Shown: positions 43,585 through 52,012 of the stretch, one piece after another
Position numbering within the stretch: the first letter of the stretch is position 1
How the letters are laid out: the number at the start of each line of letters is the position of its first letter
Source of the DNA: Paenibacillus sp. FSL H7-0326
Lineage (GTDB): Bacteria > Bacillota > Bacilli > Paenibacillales > Paenibacillaceae
Length of the DNA: 64,000 bases
Direction: 5' to 3'
NCBI RefSeq assembly: GCF_001955535.1
Contig: NZ_MPVN01000004.1
Coordinates: forward strand, 124,001 to 188,000
Notes under the pieces: generated by a model
Database searches by the model: none
The model's input: only the letters and a program-made list of their open reading frames with translations
What the model was told of the DNA's origin: nothing
Translations under genes and position numbers: made by a program

Positions 43585-44421
43585 ATGGCAACAACTTCAG
43601 CGAAGCAGGTCACACTTTCTGCAACGAAAGAATGGATCATGCGATCCCGATTTAACGGACATGACTATCGAATTTGTGTGTATTGTCCAGTAGAGGAGCC
43701 TCCAGCAGAAGGCTTTCCTATCATTTATACCCTTGATGGCAATGCGACCTTTGCAATGACAACGGAAATGATTCGAATTCAATCGGTGAGACGGGAGAAG
43801 ACGGGGGTCGTTCCAGCGATTGTGGTCGGTATTGGCTATGATCTGGATGCGCCGTTTCCGCCGCGCAGACACTATGATCTGACGATGCCGGCTAACGAAG
43901 CAGAGCTGCCTGTAATGCCAGGAGGAAGAGAACGCCCGGAGCAGGGCGGAGCTAAGGAATTTATGTCCTTTATTGAAGAACAGCTCAAACCGAATATAGA
44001 GCAGCATTATTCGGTGAATGCAAGCAAACAAATGATCATCGGACATTCACTCGGAGGCTTGTTCGTGCTGCAAATGCTGTTTGCGAGACCGGGTACTTTT
44101 CATACCTACATTGCCGGAAGTCCTTCTATTCATTGGAATGGATCTTATCTTGCGCAGCAGGAGGAGGCTTGGACGAAGGCGTTGACATCCGGAGAGCTTG
44201 CATCACTGAAGGTTCGGGTTCTGGTGGCTGTAGGCGAGCGGGAGGGAAACTTTAAGATCCCGATGATTGAGAATGCCAAGAAGCAGGCAGAACGGCTCTC
44301 CGCTCTATCCGAATATGGCGTACACGCTGTATTCAAGGAATTCGAGGACGAGAATCACAGCTCCATTCTGCCTGTACTGATTAATCGGGCTTTACGATTT
44401 GCGGACTGGGCGAGCAAATAA
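43585..44421 (+). CDS. Siderophore esterase (Fes/IroE/YbbA-like alpha/beta hydrolase)
   Basis: This 278-residue esterase of the putative-esterase (esterase D/IroE) family has nucleophile Ser in IIGHSLGGLFVLQ, YTLDGNATFAM near the N-terminus and catalytic His in DENHSSILP. Members hydrolyse the trilactone backbone of enterobactin or bacillibactin after import, freeing the iron. There is no signal peptide, fitting a cytoplasmic role. The start is ATG at 43585 after GGAGGAGGAGAGG. Location next to an AraC regulator and Feu-type importer genes, as B. subtilis ybbA is next to feuABC, supports the assignment. A -10-like TATAAT lies at 43551-43556. Confidence 0.87.
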   Translation: MATTSAKQVTLSATKEWIMRSRFNGHDYRICVYCPVEEPPAEGFPIIYTLDGNATFAMTTEMIRIQSVRREKTGVVPAIVVGIGYDLDAPFPPRRHYDLTMPANEAELPVMPGGRERPEQGGAKEFMSFIEEQLKPNIEQHYSVNASKQMIIGHSLGGLFVLQMLFARPGTFHTYIAGSPSIHWNGSYLAQQEEAWTKALTSGELASLKVRVLVAVGEREGNFKIPMIENAKKQAERLSALSEYGVHAVFKEFEDENHSSILPVLINRALRFADWASK

Positions 44422-44431
44422 CGGACAACAA

Positions 44432-44476
44432 GACAACTTTTCTCAGGAGTGCTTTTTGAGGAAGCTGTCTTTTTTT
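44432..44476 (+). terminator. Terminator of esterase gene
   Basis: An imperfect stem GACAAC-TTTTCTCA against TGAGGAAG-CTGTC is followed by seven T. Confidence 0.7.
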
Positions 44477-44551
44477 CTGCGGATGAAAATGAATTTTCGT
44501 TTATTTCAAAAAAAATCACTGCAAAGTCGTGAAATTTGATATACTCTTTAT

Positions 44552-44570
44552 GATATTGATAATCATTATC
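44552..44570. promoter_or_regulatory. Fur box upstream of AraC regulator gene
   Basis: GATATTGATAATCATTATC matches the 19-bp Fur consensus GATAATGATAATCATTATC at 18 positions and includes the perfect 7-1-7 repeat TGATAATCATTATCA at 44557-44571. It lies 24 bases before the start at 44594. Confidence 0.92.
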
Positions 44571-44593
44571 ATTAATGAGGTGGTGATTCCAAC

Positions 44594-45469
44594 ATGTATG
44601 AATGGAAGATGGATAGCGCAGATCATGAATTGGCAAGCAAGACGCTTGATTATTCATCGGTAAGACTGCGTGATATTGCAAGAGTCAGTACCAAATCAAG
44701 GTGGTCCCTTCCGAGAACCCGTACAGCATCACGCAGACTGCTTGTGATCACGGATGGAAAGGGCTCCCTTACGATGAACAACTGTTCATATCAAGTAGAG
44801 AAGCCCTGCGTGTATTCCTGTGTGCCGGAAGCGAGTATTGAAATGACATGCAACTGCGGCCGGGATCTCGATTTAATGATTATAGAGTATGATATCTACC
44901 AGGAACAGGGTAACAAGGGTCCGCTTGTCGTTGTTGATGATTACATTATGGAACCAGGCAGTGAGCTGCTCAGTCAAGAGGCAAGCTGGTTCACAGGGAT
45001 GTGTCAGTCCATATATGGTCATTGGCACAGCGGTGAGGGACTTGGACGCTACCGCAGCCAGATTATTTTTCAAGAATTTCTGTACTGGGTTGCAAAGAGC
45101 CGTACGGCTGAGGTGCAGGACTCGAACTCAACGCTTCAGAAGACAAAAGAGTATATTGATCAGCATTATGATGAGAATCTGACACTGGAGCGGCTAGGAC
45201 GGATGGCGGGACTCAGCTTGAAATATTACAGTGAACTGTTTAAGAAGCAATATGGAGTGAGTGTAACCGAATATATTGCAACGACGCGGATGGAGCATGC
45301 CAAACAGCTCATGATGGATTCAGAGCTCAAGCTGCGGGATATTGCCCACTTGGTCGGGTACCCGGATGAATTCTATTTCAGCCGTAAATTTAAAAAAATG
45401 ATGGGCGTTTCCCCATCTGAATATAAGAAGCAGCAGGAGTTAACCTTCTTAGGCAGCCGTTTTTCCTAA
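44594..45469 (+). CDS. AraC-family activator of siderophore uptake (Btr-like, without binding-protein domain)
   Basis: This 291-residue regulator has an N-terminal cupin-like domain (1-165) with an unusual cluster of five Cys (NNCSYQ, KPCVYSC and MTCNC) and a C-terminal pair of AraC helix-turn-helix motifs (about 185-285; LERLGRMAGLSLKYYSELFKK and LRDIAHLVGYPDEFYFSRKF). B. subtilis Btr, the activator of feuABC, carries a fused ferri-siderophore-binding domain; this protein lacks it, so it must sense differently. GAGGTGGTG precedes the ATG. A Fur box lies in its promoter. It likely activates the feuA promoter downstream. Confidence 0.9.
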   Translation: MYEWKMDSADHELASKTLDYSSVRLRDIARVSTKSRWSLPRTRTASRRLLVITDGKGSLTMNNCSYQVEKPCVYSCVPEASIEMTCNCGRDLDLMIIEYDIYQEQGNKGPLVVVDDYIMEPGSELLSQEASWFTGMCQSIYGHWHSGEGLGRYRSQIIFQEFLYWVAKSRTAEVQDSNSTLQKTKEYIDQHYDENLTLERLGRMAGLSLKYYSELFKKQYGVSVTEYIATTRMEHAKQLMMDSELKLRDIAHLVGYPDEFYFSRKFKKMMGVSPSEYKKQQELTFLGSRFS

Positions 45470-45493
45470 GTATTGGTAAAAAACATGGAATTC

Positions 45494-45531
45494 GTCCATA
45501 CCTTTACCGGAAAATATCCATGGATACCTTT
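45494..45531 (+). promoter_or_regulatory. Probable AraC-activator site before feuA
   Basis: ATACCTTT occurs twice (45498-45505 and 45524-45531), 26 bases apart, and a 12-bp palindrome TATCCATGGATA lies at 45515-45526. They end 11 bases before a TATAAT at 45542-45547 that has no good -35 box. This is the layout of an activator-dependent promoter. Confidence 0.55.
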
Positions 45532-45551
45532 TCAAAACTCTTATAATATTC

Positions 45552-45570
45552 AATAATGATAATCATTATC
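45552..45570. promoter_or_regulatory. Fur box upstream of feuA
   Basis: AATAATGATAATCATTATC matches the 19-bp Fur consensus at 18 positions. It lies just downstream of TATAAT (45542-45547) and 36 bases before the feuA start, well placed for repression by iron-loaded Fur. Confidence 0.93.
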
Positions 45571-45605
45571 AATTATGGAGATATAAGAGAGGGGTTCCTA
45601 TTTTC

Positions 45606-46634
45606 ATGAAAAAGATTTCCTTTTATGCCATGCTCGTTCTGATGCTGGTCATGCTGGCAGCATGCGGACAAGCAAGCGACACAAACGAGACCGCAAGCGG
45701 CACATCAGAGACAACTCCAGCTGCTTCTGAGCAGCCTGCCGAAACGGATACTACAGAAACCGATACAACAGAAACAGACAGTACAGAAGGCGAGACACGT
45801 ACGGTTACATATCTGGGAGAAGAGTATACTCTTCCAGCAAATGTGGAGAAGATCGTCGTAACGGGCGCTATGGAGGCGATGGAGGACGCTCTTGTACTTG
45901 ATGTGCCGCTGACAGGTGCTATCGAAGTAGGCGGCGAGTTCCCTGAACGCTACGCTTCGATTACGGAAGGGGCAACCTCGATCGGAGCGAAGCAAGAGCC
46001 TAACTTCGAAACGATTCTTTCCTTGAAGCCAGACGTTATTCTGGGAACAACCAAATTCAAACCAGAGGTTGTAGAACAGCTGAAAAAGATCGCTCCACTT
46101 ATTCAAGTGTCTCATATCTCAACGGATTGGGAAGCTAACCTGAACCTGATGGGTGAACTGTCCGGCAAACAGGATGAGGCAGCTAAAGTCATTGAAGATT
46201 ACAAAGCAGAGGCAGAAGCAGCCAAAGCGGAGCTTGGTACGAAGCTTGAAGGTAAGAAGGTCATGGCGATCCGTATTCGTGGCGGAGAGATGTATGTTTA
46301 CCCGCAGGACGTATTTTTTAACCCTGTGCTTTACACTGACCTAGGCTTGACTGTTCCAGATGCAGTAGCTGCAGCCAAAGCGCAGGAGCTGATTACGGTT
46401 GAGCAGTTTGCCGAGATTAATCCTGATTATGTCTTCCTGCAATTTGCAGATGCGGAGAACGCGGATAAACTTACTGCACTCGAAGACATCCAGAACAACC
46501 CGATTATTCAAAAAACAAATGCGTTCAAGGATGGACATGTATATACCAATATCATTGATCCATTGTCTGAAGGCGGACCTGCTTGGAGCAGAACAAACTT
46601 CCTGACAGCTGCTGTGGCAGAGCTGAAGAAGTAA
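45606..46634 (+). CDS. feuA: Iron-siderophore-binding lipoprotein (FeuA-like)
   Basis: This 342-residue lipoprotein has signal MKKISFYAMLVLMLVM and lipobox LAAC with Cys20. A spacer with a Thr/Glu/Asp repeat (residues 46-60) tethers the FecB/FeuA-type domain. Features include YTLPANVEKIVVTGAMEAMEDAL, LKPDVILG, IRIRGGEMYVYPQ and a C-terminal GGPAWSRTNFL. The last two match FeuA-class binding of catecholate siderophores. It precedes two FecCD permease genes, and the operon has a Fur box and a probable AraC site. Substrate bacillibactin/enterobactin-like is inferred from the neighbouring esterase. Confidence 0.9.
   Translation: MKKISFYAMLVLMLVMLAACGQASDTNETASGTSETTPAASEQPAETDTTETDTTETDSTEGETRTVTYLGEEYTLPANVEKIVVTGAMEAMEDALVLDVPLTGAIEVGGEFPERYASITEGATSIGAKQEPNFETILSLKPDVILGTTKFKPEVVEQLKKIAPLIQVSHISTDWEANLNLMGELSGKQDEAAKVIEDYKAEAEAAKAELGTKLEGKKVMAIRIRGGEMYVYPQDVFFNPVLYTDLGLTVPDAVAAAKAQELITVEQFAEINPDYVFLQFADAENADKLTALEDIQNNPIIQKTNAFKDGHVYTNIIDPLSEGGPAWSRTNFLTAAVAELKK
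45741..45785 (+). repeat. Three 15-base tandem repeats in feuA
   Basis: Units starting GAAACGGATACTACA, GAAACCGATACAACA and GAAACAGACAGTACA encode ETDTT, ETDTT and ETDST in the lipoprotein spacer. Such repeats can change in copy number and alter tether length. Confidence 0.85.
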
Positions 46635-46652
46635 ACGAGCTTTCATTCATCC

Positions 46653-47663
46653 ATGCTATCCAAAAGACGAGTACATCCGCTGCTCATATGCCTGGTCGCT
46701 CCGGTCATCATAGCTGTTACCATTCTCGTCTCGATACTATATGGTGCCAAGGATATTAACGCGTCTGAAGTATGGAATGCCTTATTCCAATTCGACTCGG
46801 ACAGTATCGATCACCAGATTATACTAACCTCACGACTCCCTCGAGTCGTGGGGGCATTATTAATTGGTGCGTTTCTAGCTGTCTCCGGTGCGCTGATGCA
46901 GGGGATGACGAGAAACTATTTGGCTTCACCTTCCATAATGGGTGTATCGGACGGTTCCGTATTTGTAATCACGATCTGTATGATTCTGCTCCCTAACACA
47001 TCCTCATTGGGATACATAGCTTACTCCTTGATCGGTTCTGCCATCGGTGCCGGCATCGTGTTCTCACTTGCATGGCTGCTGCCGAGGGGGATGACACCGG
47101 TCAGGATGGCCATTCTCGGAACGATCATCGGGACCTTCTTGAGTGGACTGTCCGAGGCGGCAGCTACTTATTTTCAGGTATCGCAGACGGTCAGCTTCTG
47201 GTACAATGCCAGACTCCATCAGATGGATCCTGAGCTGATCAAGCTCATTATTCCATTCGCGATTGCCGGCCTTGTGCTTGCCATGGGTCTGGCACGGTCC
47301 ATTACGATTCTGTCGATGGGCGAGGAGATGGCTACCAGTCTTGGCCAACGGACCAAATGGGTCAAGGCATTGTCCATTCTCAGCGTAGTCATTCTGACAG
47401 GAATTTCGGTAGCGCTTGCGGGTAAGATCGGATTTGTCGGTCTTCTCATTCCGCACATTACCCGGTTTATTGTCGGTATTGATTATAAATGGGTCATCCC
47501 ATGCTCTGCGTTAATCGGAGGCATATTCCTGGCTTGGTGTGATATTATGAGCCGGTTTATCAACGCTCCGTTTGAGACGCCGATTGGCGTTGTGACAGCC
47601 ATATTTGGTGTACCATTCTTCCTCTACCTGATCAAGACCAGAGGAGGGAAGTCCAATGCCTAG
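46653..47663 (+). CDS. feuB: Ferri-siderophore ABC permease, FecCD family (FeuB-like)
   Basis: This 336-residue permease has about nine to ten transmembrane helices. Family motifs seen are LPRVVGALLIGAFLAVSGAL, QGMTRNYLASPSIMGVSDG and the coupling region GLLIPHITRFIVGIDYKWVIP. It forms half of the heterodimeric channel for the siderophore delivered by FeuA. No clear ribosome binding site precedes the ATG at 46653, only GAG 16 bases upstream, so translation may depend on feuA. It overlaps the next permease by eight bases. Confidence 0.92.
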   Translation: MLSKRRVHPLLICLVAPVIIAVTILVSILYGAKDINASEVWNALFQFDSDSIDHQIILTSRLPRVVGALLIGAFLAVSGALMQGMTRNYLASPSIMGVSDGSVFVITICMILLPNTSSLGYIAYSLIGSAIGAGIVFSLAWLLPRGMTPVRMAILGTIIGTFLSGLSEAAATYFQVSQTVSFWYNARLHQMDPELIKLIIPFAIAGLVLAMGLARSITILSMGEEMATSLGQRTKWVKALSILSVVILTGISVALAGKIGFVGLLIPHITRFIVGIDYKWVIPCSALIGGIFLAWCDIMSRFINAPFETPIGVVTAIFGVPFFLYLIKTRGGKSNA

Positions 47664-48678
47664 AACCGCTCGTTTTAAGCGATGGACGGTTGTTACCGTT
47701 TCGCTATTCATTATCCTTACTGCTTCTTATATCAGTGTAACGAATGGCACCTTTGACATGACGGTAGCTGAGGTGATCAAGACACTGCTTCGGATTGATC
47801 CGACGCCAGAGCACGATCTGGTAATCTTTGATTTCAGGCTGCCCCGAATTGTCATTGCCATATTACTCGGACTGGGGCTTGGGGTAGCGGGTGCCGTTAT
47901 TCAGGGTATCGTCCGTAATCCGCTTGCGGACCCCGGGATGTTAGGTATTAACGCAGGGGCTGGCTCAGCGGTCGTGCTGTTCATGTTCTTGTTCCAAGGA
48001 ACAATTACAGGAGCGAGCTTTGGCTCTATTATGCTGATGCCCTTGTTCGGGCTCGTCGGCGGACTTATAGCGGCCGCTTTCATCCTGCTGTTTACGATGG
48101 ACAAAGGAAGACTCGATTCGCAGCGGCTCATTTTGGTAGGGATCGCGGTATCGTCAGGGTTCGGTGCACTGACCTTGTATGTATCGCTCAAAATGAACCC
48201 AAGTGACTTCGAGATGGCCACAGTATGGCTGTCAGGCAGTATCTATAATGCGAACTGGCAGTTTATCCTTGCCATGCTGCCATGGCTGATCATATTAATC
48301 CCGCTGATCTGGAGTAAATCACTCGTGCTTGATGTCATGCAGCTTGAAGAACTCAGTGCCTTGGGAGCCGGTGTGCGTGTACACCGTGAACGCTTATGGC
48401 TGCTCCTGTTCAGTGTTGGCATTGTGAGTGCGTGTGTAGCGGTATCAGGAAGCGTGGGCTTTGTCGGACTGATTGCACCGCATATCGCCCGCAGGCTTGT
48501 CGGGATTAAGCACCGGCATGTTATTCCTGTATCCGGGCTTATAGGGATGGCAATGGTGGTCGTCGGCGATCTCATCGGCAAGTCCATCTTTGCACCGGCG
48601 GAGCTGCCGGTGGGTATCGTTATATCCATCATAGGGGTTCCTTACTTTGTGTACTTGCTATTCAAGACAAGAGTATAG
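47656..48678 (+). CDS. feuC: Ferri-siderophore ABC permease, FecCD family (FeuC-like)
   Basis: This 340-residue permease is the second half of the channel. Motifs include LPRIVIAILLGLGLGVAGAV, QGIVRNPLADPGMLGINAG and GFVGLIAPHIARRLVGIKH. GGAGGGAAG precedes the ATG, which lies inside the end of feuB. No ATPase gene follows, as in the B. subtilis feu operon, which borrows the separately encoded ATPase YusV/FhuC. A G-T-rich hairpin at 48724-48759 ends the operon. Confidence 0.93.
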   Translation: MPRTARFKRWTVVTVSLFIILTASYISVTNGTFDMTVAEVIKTLLRIDPTPEHDLVIFDFRLPRIVIAILLGLGLGVAGAVIQGIVRNPLADPGMLGINAGAGSAVVLFMFLFQGTITGASFGSIMLMPLFGLVGGLIAAAFILLFTMDKGRLDSQRLILVGIAVSSGFGALTLYVSLKMNPSDFEMATVWLSGSIYNANWQFILAMLPWLIILIPLIWSKSLVLDVMQLEELSALGAGVRVHRERLWLLLFSVGIVSACVAVSGSVGFVGLIAPHIARRLVGIKHRHVIPVSGLIGMAMVVVGDLIGKSIFAPAELPVGIVISIIGVPYFVYLLFKTRV

Positions 48679-48723
48679 CGAACAGCTAACAACTGAGGTA
48701 TGTGTGAAATCAATTGGAAGGAA

Positions 48724-48759
48724 GGGACGGGGGTAGTGGAGGACTCCTGTCTCTTTTTT
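48724..48759 (+). terminator. Terminator of feu operon
   Basis: GGGACGGGGG (48724-48733) can pair along all 10 bases with CTCCTGTCTC (48744-48753) using four G-T pairs, followed by TTTTTT. Confidence 0.7.
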
Positions 48760-48870
48760 ATAAGTCTATTTGAGCATTCATTTCGCATAATTGAATCGTG
48801 CATGATAGAATAAATAAGGCGCGAAGTTAAAACGTGCCAATCCCCATACGGAAAAAGGAGTGTATGACGA

Positions 48871-49266
48871 ATGGCTTTGACATTTAAGAATATGATTGAA
48901 GAAGCATTGAAGCATGTATCCGGGATTAGCTCCCAGGAAGCGAAGCAGCAAATTGCTGACAAACCGAACACGCTAGTGATCGATGTACAGGATGCCGCTG
49001 ATGCCGGTGCTTGCGGACTCATTCCGAGCAGTGTCAACATCTCTCTTGGCATGCTGCCGATTCGTGCAGATCTTGAGCTGCCAGCTGAGCTTCGTGACGA
49101 GCGTCTAGCTGATCGCAGCCGTCCTGTTCTTGTTACGTGCGGTGCAGGCGGACAAGCTACTCTAGGTGCTTATATCTTGCATCAGATGGGCTTCACTGAC
49201 GTTCATTTTATTGACGGCGGTACAGCAGCGTGGAAACAAGCAGGCTTTGACGTAGAAGCACTGTAA
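48871..49266 (+). CDS. Rhodanese-like sulfurtransferase domain protein
   Basis: This 131-residue single-domain rhodanese has the active-site Cys in VTCGAGGQATLGAY (about residue 90), with the loop C-GAGGQA of the six-residue thiosulfate-type class, and the C-terminal signature GFTDVHFIDGGTAAWKQAG. It would carry persulfide sulfur. AAAAAGGAG precedes the ATG. It is a single-gene unit bounded by the feu terminator and a bidirectional hairpin. A particular acceptor cannot be inferred. Confidence 0.9.
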   Translation: MALTFKNMIEEALKHVSGISSQEAKQQIADKPNTLVIDVQDAADAGACGLIPSSVNISLGMLPIRADLELPAELRDERLADRSRPVLVTCGAGGQATLGAYILHQMGFTDVHFIDGGTAAWKQAGFDVEAL

Positions 49267-49296
49267 GAGACCACAATAATATATTAGATATGCATA

Positions 49297-49337
49297 AGAA
49301 CGCCGGGCACCCACTGCATAGTGGTTCCGGCGTTCTT
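49297..49337. terminator. Bidirectional terminator between rhodanese and HxlR genes
   Basis: AAGAACGCCGG (49297-49307) and CCGGCGTTCTT (49327-49337) form an 11-bp stem, with CACT/AGTG pairing inside the loop. Confidence 0.85.
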
Positions 49338-49365
49338 TGTGCGTTCTGTTCTAATTGAGAATATT

Positions 49366-49746
49366 CTAAGTGACCGAATGCTCTTCCTTCTTGTTCAGAA
49401 TGCTGTCCTCCAGCATATCGGTCAAACTGCCATGTTCCTTAATAATATGTTGTTCTCCCCAATTGCACATGGAGTCCAGAATCGGTTTGAGGCTCCAGCC
49501 ATACTCGGTCAGCTCATATTCGACCCGTGGCGGGACCTCATTATAGCTGATTCGGTTTACGATTCCGTCCTCCTCAAGCTCGCGAAGCTGCTGGGTCAGC
49601 ATTTTTTGCGTAATATTGGGCATGAGCCTGCGAAGATCACTGGTGCGCTTCCTGCCGTGAGTCAGGTGGCACAGAATGACGCTCTTCCACTTTCCACCGA
49701 TGACCTCAAGTGTTGCTTCCACAGAGATGTTATATTTCTTGTTCAT
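49366..49746 (-). CDS. ytcD: HxlR-family transcriptional regulator (YtcD-like)
   Basis: This winged-helix regulator of about 126 residues has the HxlR core: LEVIGGKWKSVILCHLTHG, then RTSDLRRLMPNITQKMLTQQLRELEEDGIV and a V-PPRVEYELTEYG wing. Cys in VILCHL and CNWGEQ could be redox sensors, as in related YodB/HypR, but this is inference. ATG at 49746 has AAAGGG nine bases upstream; earlier ATGs overlap that site. It is divergent from an MFS gene followed by an aldo/keto reductase gene, the same arrangement as B. subtilis ytcD-ytbDE. Confidence 0.9.
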   Translation of the reverse strand: MNKKYNISVEATLEVIGGKWKSVILCHLTHGRKRTSDLRRLMPNITQKMLTQQLRELEEDGIVNRISYNEVPPRVEYELTEYGWSLKPILDSMCNWGEQHIIKEHGSLTDMLEDSILNKKEEHSVT

Positions 49747-49774
49747 CTGCATCATCCCTTTCCAAAAGGCACTA

Positions 49775-49806
49775 AAAAGTACCTATAGTACTTTAAAGTA
49801 CGTACT
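49775..49806. promoter_or_regulatory. Operator candidate for HxlR regulator
   Basis: AAAGTAC-CTATA-GTACTTT (49776-49794) is a perfect 7-bp inverted repeat, followed by a further half-site AAAGTACGTACT (49795-49806). It lies between the divergent ytcD and ytbD genes, where autoregulation and ytbDE control would act. Confidence 0.65.
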
Positions 49807-49879
49807 GTTCATTATAACTCATATGGATCATAATAGCTTTTGCCGGCCGGCGATTCTATCATACAGGAGCGAAAAGTCC

Positions 49880-51085
49880 ATGTCATTCGAAAAAAAACGA
49901 AGCACCTTGGCGCTGTTAGCCCTGGCGATCAGTGCCTTTGCCATTGGAACAACCGAGTTTATTAGTGTAGGGTTGCTGCCCATGATTGCTGATGACCTGA
50001 ATATATCCGTTACCACCGCAGGGCTGACGGTGACACTGTATGCGCTTGGAGTCACCTTCGGGGCACCGATTCTGACGTCACTTACGGCCCGTGTGCCGCG
50101 CAAAGCCTTGCTATTATCCATTATGATTCTATTTATTATTGCGAACAGTGTAGCCGCCATGGCGGACGGCATCGCAGTTCTGCTGACTGCCCGTGTTCTG
50201 TCTGCATTTACACATGGGGTCTTCATGTCGGTAGGCTCAACGATCGCGGCAGATCTCGTCACGGAAGATAAGCGGGCAAGTGCTATATCCGCCATGTTCA
50301 CAGGTCTTACGGTAGCGACCGTAACGGGTGTGCCGCTGGGTACATTTATCGGAGGCCAGATCGGCTGGAGAGCGGCTTTTGTCACGATCATCATTATCGG
50401 TATTCTCGCATTCATCGCGAATGCCATCCTCGTTCCATCTGAGCTGCAAAAAGGCAAGACCGTGCGCTTTCGGGATCAGGGCAGGCTGCTTACGAACGGA
50501 AGACTATTGTTAATTCTAGCTATAACGGCACTCGGATACGGAGGAACGTTTGTTGTTTACACTTATTTATCCCCGTTGCTGCATGATATAACCGGATTTT
50601 CAGAAAATACGGTAGCGGCCATCCTGCTGCTATACGGAATCGCCATTGCCGTTGGTAATATCATTGGCGGCAAAGCGGCCGATCGAAACCCGCTCAAGTC
50701 GCTGCTCGTTATGTTTATTCTACAAGCTGTAGTGCTGCTCATGCTTGCTTTTACAGCACCGTTTAAGATTGTAGGGCTCATCACCATTTTTATGATGGGA
50801 TTGTTTGCCTTTATGAACGTTCCCGGATTGCAAGTCTATGTGGTTATTCTGGCAGAGCGGTATGTGCCGGAGGCCAAGGATGTAGCTTCCTCACTGAACA
50901 TCGCAGCCTTTAATGCAGGAATTGCGATCGGAGCTTATCTCGGCGGCGTGGTCAACGATTCCATCGGATTGATTCATACCCCTTGGGTTGGATCGCTGAT
51001 GGTTCTGGGGGCAGTATTGCTCACCATATGGAGCTTAATACTGGAAAGAAAACAGATACCGGTTCACACGAGTCCGGCAGCCTGA
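49880..51085 (+). CDS. ytbD: MFS efflux transporter (YtbD/YdhP-like)
   Basis: This 401-residue, 12-helix DHA1-type transporter begins with the family segment FAIGTTEFISVGLLPMIADD, followed by TVTLYALGVTFGAPILT and RALSAFTHG-like ARVLSAFTHGVFMSVG. It likely exports a small molecule. The start is ATG at 49880 after AGGAG; the frame reaching back to 49676 runs through the divergent regulator and is rejected. It is followed 29 bases later by the aldo/keto reductase gene, as in B. subtilis ytbDE, under the HxlR regulator. Confidence 0.92.
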   Translation: MSFEKKRSTLALLALAISAFAIGTTEFISVGLLPMIADDLNISVTTAGLTVTLYALGVTFGAPILTSLTARVPRKALLLSIMILFIIANSVAAMADGIAVLLTARVLSAFTHGVFMSVGSTIAADLVTEDKRASAISAMFTGLTVATVTGVPLGTFIGGQIGWRAAFVTIIIIGILAFIANAILVPSELQKGKTVRFRDQGRLLTNGRLLLILAITALGYGGTFVVYTYLSPLLHDITGFSENTVAAILLLYGIAIAVGNIIGGKAADRNPLKSLLVMFILQAVVLLMLAFTAPFKIVGLITIFMMGLFAFMNVPGLQVYVVILAERYVPEAKDVASSLNIAAFNAGIAIGAYLGGVVNDSIGLIHTPWVGSLMVLGAVLLTIWSLILERKQIPVHTSPAA

Positions 51086-51114
51086 TCGATTAACAATAAT
51101 GGAGGAATGTACAA

Positions 51115-51963
51115 ATGACTACAGCAATGCATTTACAAGACACGGTTAAGCTGAATAACGGAGTGAACATGCCATGGTTTGGTCTTGGCGTATTTAAAGT
51201 GGAGGAGGGCGAGGAGCTCGTTCAAGCTGTGAAAAATGCAATAGCTCACGGCTACCGCAGCATCGATACAGCGAGCGTATATCAGAATGAGGCCGGCGTT
51301 GGACAGGCCATTCGTGAAGCTCTGCAGGAGAACGGACTCTCAAGAGAGGAGCTGTTCATCACTTCGAAGGTGTGGAACGCTGATCTGGGATATGAGGAGA
51401 CGCTGGCTGCCTATGAGGCAAGTCTCAACAAGCTGGGACTGGAGTATCTGGATCTGTATCTTGTGCATTGGCCGGTGCCAGGCAAGTATAAAGAAGCGTG
51501 GAGAGCGCTTGAAACGCTGTACAAGGATGGAAGAGTGAGAGCGATTGGAGTGAGCAACTTCCAAATCCATCACCTGGAGGATCTGCTGGCGGATGCAGAA
51601 ATCACGCCGGTCGTTAACCAAATTGAGCTTCATCCTTATTTGAGCCAAACCGAGCTGCGCGATTATGCGGTCAAGCATCATATTCAGATTGAAGCCTGGT
51701 CCCCGCTCATGCAAGGGCAGCTGCTGGATCAGCCGGTGCTGCAAGACATCGCAGAGCGTCATGGCCGTTCAGTGGCCCAAGTCATCTTGCGCTGGGATCT
51801 CCAGCATGGAATTGTCACGATTCCCAAATCCACAAAGGAGCACCGGATTATAGAGAACGCCACAGTATTTGACTTCACCCTATCGGATGAAGAGATGGCT
51901 AGAATAGATCAATTGAATCAAAATGACCGGGTGGGTCCAGATCCGGATCATATTGATTTTTAA
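51115..51963 (+). CDS. ytbE: Aldo/keto reductase (YtbE-like)
   Basis: This 282-residue NADPH-dependent reductase has the catalytic tetrad visible: Asp and Tyr in SIDTASVYQNE (about 48-56), Lys in FITSKVWN (about 85) and His in LVHWPVPGK (about 117). The AKR signature near IGVSNF, and the C-terminal cofactor motif IPKSTKEHRIIENA are present. It reduces aldehydes such as glyoxal-type compounds in related enzymes. GGAGGAATG precedes the ATG. Co-transcribed with the MFS exporter, it suits an electrophile-detoxification unit governed by the HxlR regulator. Confidence 0.94.
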   Translation: MTTAMHLQDTVKLNNGVNMPWFGLGVFKVEEGEELVQAVKNAIAHGYRSIDTASVYQNEAGVGQAIREALQENGLSREELFITSKVWNADLGYEETLAAYEASLNKLGLEYLDLYLVHWPVPGKYKEAWRALETLYKDGRVRAIGVSNFQIHHLEDLLADAEITPVVNQIELHPYLSQTELRDYAVKHHIQIEAWSPLMQGQLLDQPVLQDIAERHGRSVAQVILRWDLQHGIVTIPKSTKEHRIIENATVFDFTLSDEEMARIDQLNQNDRVGPDPDHIDF

Positions 51964-51975
51964 AAATTTCGAGTT

Positions 51976-52012
51976 AAGGCGGTTCCTCATCTTATAGGGG
52001 GCCGTCTTTTTC
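51976..52012 (+). terminator. Weak terminator after ytbE
   Basis: AAGGCGG pairs with CCGTCTTT using one G-T pair, with inner CCTC/GGGG pairing, followed by T residues. Confidence 0.55.

Noticed and set aside
49676-49879. 68-residue N-terminal extension of the MFS gene at 49880
   Set aside because: It overlaps the divergent HxlR gene and the operator; AGGAG supports ATG 49880.
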